From Rhodanobacter soli (GTDB lineage: Bacteria; Pseudomonadota; Gammaproteobacteria; Xanthomonadales; Rhodanobacteraceae), in assembly GCF_040548735.1 (NCBI RefSeq), contig NZ_JBEPSD010000001.1, positions 2,319,665 through 2,383,664 on the forward strand: a stretch of DNA of 64,000 bases. The letters are read 5' to 3'. The notes under the pieces were generated by a model. The model did no database searches. It saw only the letters and a list, made by a program, of their open reading frames with translations, and was not told where the DNA came from. This document shows, piece by piece, positions 59,154 to 64,000 of this stretch. Every line of letters starts with the position of its first letter. The first letter of the stretch is position 1. The translations under genes and the position numbers were made by a program.

Positions 59154-62100
59154 ATGCCACCTGCTATACCGCGGTCTTTTGCGCGGCGTGCCGCGCCGCG
59201 TCCGGTCATGTTGCTTCTTCTGGCGTTCCTGCTGACAAGCTTGTCGAGCGTGGCATGTGCAGATGATGGTTCCGGTCAGCCGATCAAGCAGATCAACGGT
59301 CCAAAAGATCCGAATAATGCGCCAGTGATCGTGCAAGGGTATACATTCGACCGCGATTCGCACTACGGCCATGGCGCTCTACTCGTAACTTCGAGCGGTG
59401 GAAACAGACACGCGACCGCCCTTTCGCCAGTGCATGTTTTTGCATCGACCAACCGGTCTCCGGCTCTGGATAACGACCCTAGCGGCTGCCAGAACAAACG
59501 TGGCGAGCCCATTCAGGTAAGCAGCGGCACCAAGCTGGAAACTTTTCCCATCTTCGCTCTGCCGGGCGAGATGGGATTGAAATATGTCCTTTACTACAAC
59601 ACCGCCGCTCATCCATCGCATTGGACAAGCAACTTCGGTTATTCGTTGGATACCTCCTGCGAGGACCAGATCGACAATACGACGGGGCGTTGTACTCATA
59701 CCACGGCTTATCGTCCCGACGGCTCGACCCTGAAGTTCAGCGGTGGTCCGGATGCCTCGGTCTACCAGGAGACTTTCGAGAACGGTCAGAGCGTCACCAA
59801 TGCCGTGGCGACGCTGAGCCGGGATCCGAACACCGGCAATTACACCCTCCAGGATGAGGATGCGTTGACCGAGGTGTACTCGTCGGCTGGTGGACTTCTG
59901 TCGATCAAGGATGCTTCCGGCATTGGCTGGACCATCGCTGCCAGCAGTAGCAGCATGATCGTCACTCATACCAATGGTCAGTCCATCACCGTTACTGGAG
60001 GTCCCGTAACCCAAACTCAGCAGAACGGCCAGAACGTCATCGGCCAAGTCGTCACGGTGACCGACCCTTCGGGTCAGACCTACACCTTCGATTACGGCGA
60101 CGCCTATGCGCCCAATGCCGAAATCAGCGATGTCGCGTCCATCACTTTCCCAGGCACGCCCCCCACAGCCATTTCTTTCAAGTACAACTCGTACGCCACT
60201 CCTCCTTATGCGAACCAGCTGGTTGAATCCGATTACAACGGCGTGCCCTATGCGTACACCACGTACGTCACCGCATCTGCCAGCCCCTATTATGAATGGG
60301 CCAACAGCACGTCGCTGGCCGACGGTTCCGAGACTGTAGCGATCGCGTATGGCGCCAGCAGCGCGGGCAACCTGGCTGCGACGATCAGCAACCCGCTCGG
60401 TCACGTTTCGGTCAACACCTACGATGGGACGAATGGCACTGGTGGGGCCTACAACGCGCAATTGAGCTCCGTGAGCAACGACGCCGTGGCCGACTGTGGC
60501 GCGACCGTGGCCACCCGCGCGTACGACGTCAATGGCAACCTGTCCAAAACCGTCGACAACAACGGCAACGTCCATACCTACAACTACGCCGCCAACGGCC
60601 AGCTGCAGACGGAGACCGAGGCCTACGGCACGCCGCAGGCGCGGACCATCGATTACGTTTGGGATTCCAACCTCCAGCTCAACCGGCTGCAGAGCGTCAC
60701 CGTAGAGGGCTGGTCGAAGACGACCTATACCTACAACGCGCAGAACCGGCTGGCGTCGATAGCCGTGACCAATCTTTCCGGCAATGGCGTGGCCAATCAG
60801 ACGCTCACCACGAGCTACGGTTACACGCTGTATGCCAACGGCATGGTCCACACCATGACGGTCACGCATCCTTCGTTGAACAACAGCGACACCGACACGT
60901 CCACCTACGATGCGCTCGGCAACCTGACGTCCCTCGCCAACGGCCTGGGCCAGACCACCAACTACAGCAACTACAACGGGCTGGGCGAACTCGGCCATGT
61001 CGTGGGTCCCAATGGCGACGTCACCGACTACACCTACGACGCCCGCGGCCGGGTGGCGACCAAGACCATCCACCCCAATGGCAGTGCAGCCACCTGGACC
61101 TATGGCTACGACGGCTTTGGTCTTCTGGCCAGCGTCAGTGCCCCCGACGGCCAAGTGACTACGTGGAATCGCGATCCTGAGATGCGGGTCACCAGCATCA
61201 CGCACAACGACAAGGACGGCACGTCCACCGAAACTTTCGGCTACGACGCAAACAACGACGTCACCAGCGATGTGGTGAGTCGTGGTGGCGTAGTCAGCTC
61301 GTCGGTGGCCGTCCAATACGACACCTTGGCCCGCCCCTATCGGAAGCAAGGCAACCACGGTCAGGTGCTCACCTACGGCTATGACGGCAACGGTAATGTG
61401 TTGTCGATGTCCGATGCCGCTGGGCACGTCACCAGTTACCAGTACGACGCGCTCGATCGCGTCACGCAGAAGACCGAGTCCGGCGGCGCCAGCCCGGCGA
61501 TACCCAGCGCCGCGCCGTCGCTCAGCGCGCCTTCCACCAGCAGCGGCAGCTACACGGTGAGCTGGAGCGGCGTGAGCGGTGCCACCGGCTATTTCCTGCA
61601 GGAGCAGACGAACGGCGGCGGCTGGATCACGATCCAGAACAGCAGTGCGACCAGCCTGGCGCTCAGCAGCAAACCCAGCGCCACCTTCGGGTATCGGGTG
61701 CAGGGGTGCAACGCCACCGGCTGCGGCCCCTGGAGCAATGTCGGCAGCGTGATCGTCACGCACGTGACCGGCACGATCGACGGTGTAGCCATCGACGGCT
61801 CGGGCAATGCCGGCATCACCGGCTGGGCCTGTTCCACCGGACTGGCGCAGTCCATCAGCGTGGACTTGTACCTGGGTGGCCCCAACGGTAGCGGTACCTA
61901 CATCGGGCGCTACAGCGCCGACCAGAGCAGCGAACCGGCGGTGGCCAGCGCCTGCGCCGTGAGCAGCGGCAGCTATCGCTACGACATCCCGCTGTCCACG
62001 ACTACCCGCACCCAATACGTGAACCAGCCCATCTACGTATACGGCATCTCGCCGGTCGGCGCCGGCAATCTGTCGCTTGCCAATGGCGGCACCTACCATG

Positions 62101-63362
62101 TGCCGGTGAACGAACCGGCCGGTGCGCCCAGCCTCAACGTGCCGGCCAGCAGTGACGTCAGCCACTACACGGTGAGCTGGAGTATCGTCAGTGGCGCCAC
62201 CAGCTACACCCTGCAGGAACAGGTGAACGGCGGCAGCTGGGCTACGGTGCAGAACAGCGCAGCGACCAGTTGGGGAGCCACGAGTAAGAGCAACGGTAGC
62301 TACGGCTACCGGGTGCAGGCGTGCAACAGCTCCGGCTGCGGCGCCTGGAGCGTGACGGCCACCATCACGGTCGCCATTCCCCCTGTTCCGGCCAGCGCGC
62401 CGGCGCTTAGCGTGCCGAGCGTCAGCTACACCGGTAGCTACGCGGTGAGCTGGGGTGGCGTGAGCGCGGCGACCAGCTACACCCTGCAGGAACAGGTCAA
62501 TGGCGGCGGCTGGACCACTGTGCAGGCCAGCGGAGCGACCAACTGGAATACGAGCGGCCGTGGTGCGGCCACCTACGGCTATCGCGTGCAGGCGTGCAAC
62601 GTCAGCGGCTGCGGCCCATGGAGCGGCACTGGGGCAGTAAACGTGAGAGCGCCAGCTTCGGCGCCGGGCTTGAGTGTACCCTCCACCAACGCCAACGGCA
62701 GCTACACCGTGAGCTGGAACGGCGTGACCGGCGCCACCGGCTACCTTTTGCAGGAACAGGTGAACGGCGGTGGCTGGGGCACGGTGCAGAACAACGCATC
62801 CACTAGCTGGGGCGCTTCGGGCAAGGTCAATGGCAGCTACGGTTACCGGGTGCAGGCTTGTGATCCGGTGGGCTGTGGCCCGTTGAGCGGTGTGGCAAGC
62901 GTAACCGTCACCATCCCGGTGCCCATTGCGATCAACGGGCAGTCGTACTCCGTGAACTATGCGATTCCGATGGGGACCACCGCGTCGGTGTCGATCGGTT
63001 TCGGAATCACTGGCGGCAACACGTGGAAAGTGTTCACCACCAAGCCCGGCGTGGGCAATAGCGGCGTGGTGGTCGCCTCGGGTGCCGTGCCGGCCACGGC
63101 CACCACCGTGCAATACACCTGGATCCAAGTGGGACCACCTAGCGGCTATACCGGTTCGGGCGGCGGCGTGACCAACCCGGCTGCTTCGCCGGTGGCCGTG
63201 AGCAGCAATCCCTCAAGCCAGTACACCAGCGGTACCTACAGTGCCCGTGTCGACCTGGTAGGCATGACCTATCAGTTGCGCGTGGATTTCTTCAACGCGG
63301 CGGGTGCCAACGTGTCCAGCTCCACCTGCACGCTGACGGCTACCCTGGCGGGGACGTACTGA
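59154..63362 (+). CDS. Secreted RHS/YD-repeat protein with FN3-like repeats
   Basis: A protein of about 1402 residues. A signal peptide (PRPVMLLLLAFLLTSLSSVACA) follows the chosen ATG at 59154; the frame is open to 58926 and the exact start is uncertain. Next come an N-terminal domain with NTTGRCTHTTAYRPDGSTLKF, and many YD repeats (YDVNGNLSKTVDNNGNVHTY, YDARGRVATKTIHPNGSA, YDALDRVTQKT). After about 61500 four fibronectin-III-like repeats of about 87 residues follow, with a GITGWACS-type domain between the first and second. It ends with a beta-rich domain, not the usual RHS core and toxin tip. A surface adhesin or polymer-binding role is possible. Confidence 0.8.
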   Translation: MPPAIPRSFARRAAPRPVMLLLLAFLLTSLSSVACADDGSGQPIKQINGPKDPNNAPVIVQGYTFDRDSHYGHGALLVTSSGGNRHATALSPVHVFASTNRSPALDNDPSGCQNKRGEPIQVSSGTKLETFPIFALPGEMGLKYVLYYNTAAHPSHWTSNFGYSLDTSCEDQIDNTTGRCTHTTAYRPDGSTLKFSGGPDASVYQETFENGQSVTNAVATLSRDPNTGNYTLQDEDALTEVYSSAGGLLSIKDASGIGWTIAASSSSMIVTHTNGQSITVTGGPVTQTQQNGQNVIGQVVTVTDPSGQTYTFDYGDAYAPNAEISDVASITFPGTPPTAISFKYNSYATPPYANQLVESDYNGVPYAYTTYVTASASPYYEWANSTSLADGSETVAIAYGASSAGNLAATISNPLGHVSVNTYDGTNGTGGAYNAQLSSVSNDAVADCGATVATRAYDVNGNLSKTVDNNGNVHTYNYAANGQLQTETEAYGTPQARTIDYVWDSNLQLNRLQSVTVEGWSKTTYTYNAQNRLASIAVTNLSGNGVANQTLTTSYGYTLYANGMVHTMTVTHPSLNNSDTDTSTYDALGNLTSLANGLGQTTNYSNYNGLGELGHVVGPNGDVTDYTYDARGRVATKTIHPNGSAATWTYGYDGFGLLASVSAPDGQVTTWNRDPEMRVTSITHNDKDGTSTETFGYDANNDVTSDVVSRGGVVSSSVAVQYDTLARPYRKQGNHGQVLTYGYDGNGNVLSMSDAAGHVTSYQYDALDRVTQKTESGGASPAIPSAAPSLSAPSTSSGSYTVSWSGVSGATGYFLQEQTNGGGWITIQNSSATSLALSSKPSATFGYRVQGCNATGCGPWSNVGSVIVTHVTGTIDGVAIDGSGNAGITGWACSTGLAQSISVDLYLGGPNGSGTYIGRYSADQSSEPAVASACAVSSGSYRYDIPLSTTTRTQYVNQPIYVYGISPVGAGNLSLANGGTYHVPVNEPAGAPSLNVPASSDVSHYTVSWSIVSGATSYTLQEQVNGGSWATVQNSAATSWGATSKSNGSYGYRVQACNSSGCGAWSVTATITVAIPPVPASAPALSVPSVSYTGSYAVSWGGVSAATSYTLQEQVNGGGWTTVQASGATNWNTSGRGAATYGYRVQACNVSGCGPWSGTGAVNVRAPASAPGLSVPSTNANGSYTVSWNGVTGATGYLLQEQVNGGGWGTVQNNASTSWGASGKVNGSYGYRVQACDPVGCGPLSGVASVTVTIPVPIAINGQSYSVNYAIPMGTTASVSIGFGITGGNTWKVFTTKPGVGNSGVVVASGAVPATATTVQYTWIQVGPPSGYTGSGGGVTNPAASPVAVSSNPSSQYTSGTYSARVDLVGMTYQLRVDFFNAAGANVSSSTCTLTATLAGTY
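61500..62910 (+). repeat. Four tandem FN3-like coding repeats
   Basis: Repeats at about 61500-61770, 62125-62370, 62386-62643 and 62652-62910. Each carries SYTVSW-like, LQEQVNGGGW, YGYRVQAC and CGPWS segments. The DNA is highly similar as well as the protein, so recent unequal crossing-over is likely. A different domain (61771-62120) separates copy 1 from copies 2-4. Confidence 0.75.
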
Positions 63363-63448
63363 TGTTGCCCCGTCATCTTGCAAAGCAGGCGGCGGGTGCT
63401 TCGCATCATCCTGCCGAACCTCACATCACTGTACGGAGGATGCCTCGC

Positions 63449-64000
63449 ATGGACGCTGTCACCAGCCATCGGCTGCCACGGAGCAGGAGGCTGACGATTC
63501 TGCTGGGCGGCCTTCTCGCCAGCCAGGCTGCGCTGGCCGATAATCCGGTAGTGACGAAGTACGCCTACGACGCGGGCGATCACGTGACCGCCGTGACCGA
63601 CCCACGCGGTCTGGTCACTGCCTACAACTACGACGGGCTGGGTCAGCTGTGGCAGCAGGTCAGCCCCGACACCGGCACGACAAGCTTCGTCTACGACAGC
63701 TACGGCCGACGTTCGAGCATGACGCGCGCCGATGGCACCCAGACCAGCTACGGCTACGACGGCCTCAACCGCATGACCAGCGTCACTGCCGGCGGACAGA
63801 CCCAGGCCTTCACCTACGACAGCTGCACCAATGGCATCGGTCGCCTGTGCTCAGACAGCGACGCCACCGGGGCGACGTCCTACAGCTACACGCCGGAAGG
63901 CTGGGTCGCGGGGCGCGGCTTCACCCTCGGCAGCACGACCTACGCCCTGGGTTACAGCCACGACGCGATGGGCCACGTCACCACCGTGAACTACCCGGAC
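63449..64000 (+). CDS. RHS/YD-repeat protein, 5' part (cut by window end)
   Basis: The first 184 residues of a second RHS gene. A signal peptide (RLTILLGGLLASQAALA) is followed by YD repeats: KYAYDAGDHVTAVTDPRGLV, YNYDGLGQLWQQVSPDTG, YGYDGLNRMTSVTAGGQTQ. The ATG at 63449 is 9 bases after GGAGG, better spaced than the ATG at 63440. It runs off the end, so its core and any toxin tip are not visible. It starts 86 bases after the previous RHS gene. Confidence 0.85.
   Translation, partial: MDAVTSHRLPRSRRLTILLGGLLASQAALADNPVVTKYAYDAGDHVTAVTDPRGLVTAYNYDGLGQLWQQVSPDTGTTSFVYDSYGRRSSMTRADGTQTSYGYDGLNRMTSVTAGGQTQAFTYDSCTNGIGRLCSDSDATGATSYSYTPEGWVAGRGFTLGSTTYALGYSHDAMGHVTTVNYPD

Noticed and set aside
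61500..62910. Long similar DNA repeats that could be an insertion or CRISPR-like array
   Set aside because: They are continuous coding repeats of about 87 residues inside one protein.

Overview
The window looks like chromosomal DNA of a gammaproteobacterium of the order Xanthomonadales, most likely family Rhodanobacteraceae (Rhodanobacter/Dyella/Frateuria relatives). This rests on the high GC content, the 16S rRNA as read by eye, the mreBCD-mrdA-rodA-mltB-rlpA-dacA-ybeD-lipB-lipA order, the split B12-dependent ribonucleotide reductase and the abundance of TonB-dependent receptors. The assignment is by recognition, not by alignment.

Layout. 0.1-4.7 kb: housekeeping genes (argD, glyoxalase I, hemL-thiE, rubredoxin, a DUF192 lipoprotein). 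4.9-10.6 kb: a complete rRNA operon (promoter, boxA, 16S, tRNA-Ile, tRNA-Ala, 23S, 5S, terminator) with perfect processing stems. A beheaded UPF0114/YqhA gene follows directly, a sign of rearrangement at the operon edge. 11.0-13.5 kb: glpK and a PfkB-family kinase. 13.8-24.9 kb: the cell-elongation (rod) operon followed by lipoate synthesis, then a Prc/Tsp protease. 27.2-33.6 kb, minus strand: an AspH-like TPR hydroxylase, a TonB-dependent receptor and a TPR sulfotransferase. 33.6-40.6 kb, minus strand: M1 and M17 peptidases, a HAD phosphatase, a PstS-like protein fused to LysM, and a DegP/DegQ protease. 41.0-44.8 kb: a split adenosylcobalamin-dependent ribonucleotide reductase (nrdJa, nrdJb) with a histone-H1-like gene between its halves.

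From 44.9 kb the region is accessory. It starts with a SacI-family restriction-modification system (endonuclease, C5-cytosine methyltransferase, small HTH gene). Next come debris (an IS3 transposase remnant, an HTH fragment, a DUF3606-like gene) and two paralogous HTH genes, each with the same palindrome upstream. The main find is at 49.3-56.6 kb: a complete lasso-peptide locus made of a TonB receptor and an isopeptidase on the plus strand, facing a minus-strand A-B-C biosynthetic operon. The precursor gene (56401-56547) is only 48 codons long. Its predicted 22-residue core starts with Gly and has its only ring-compatible acidic residue at position 7, predicting a rare seven-residue macrolactam ring. 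No ABC exporter is seen in the window. An H-NS-family protein and a GntR regulator flank the locus.

The window ends in an RHS region: a secreted YD-repeat protein with four near-identical fibronectin-III-like repeats, and a second RHS gene cut by the window edge.

The parts work together as an import/export theme (TonB receptors, proteases, lasso peptide release and uptake) set among core growth genes. All function calls come from motifs and remembered family features; no database search was run.
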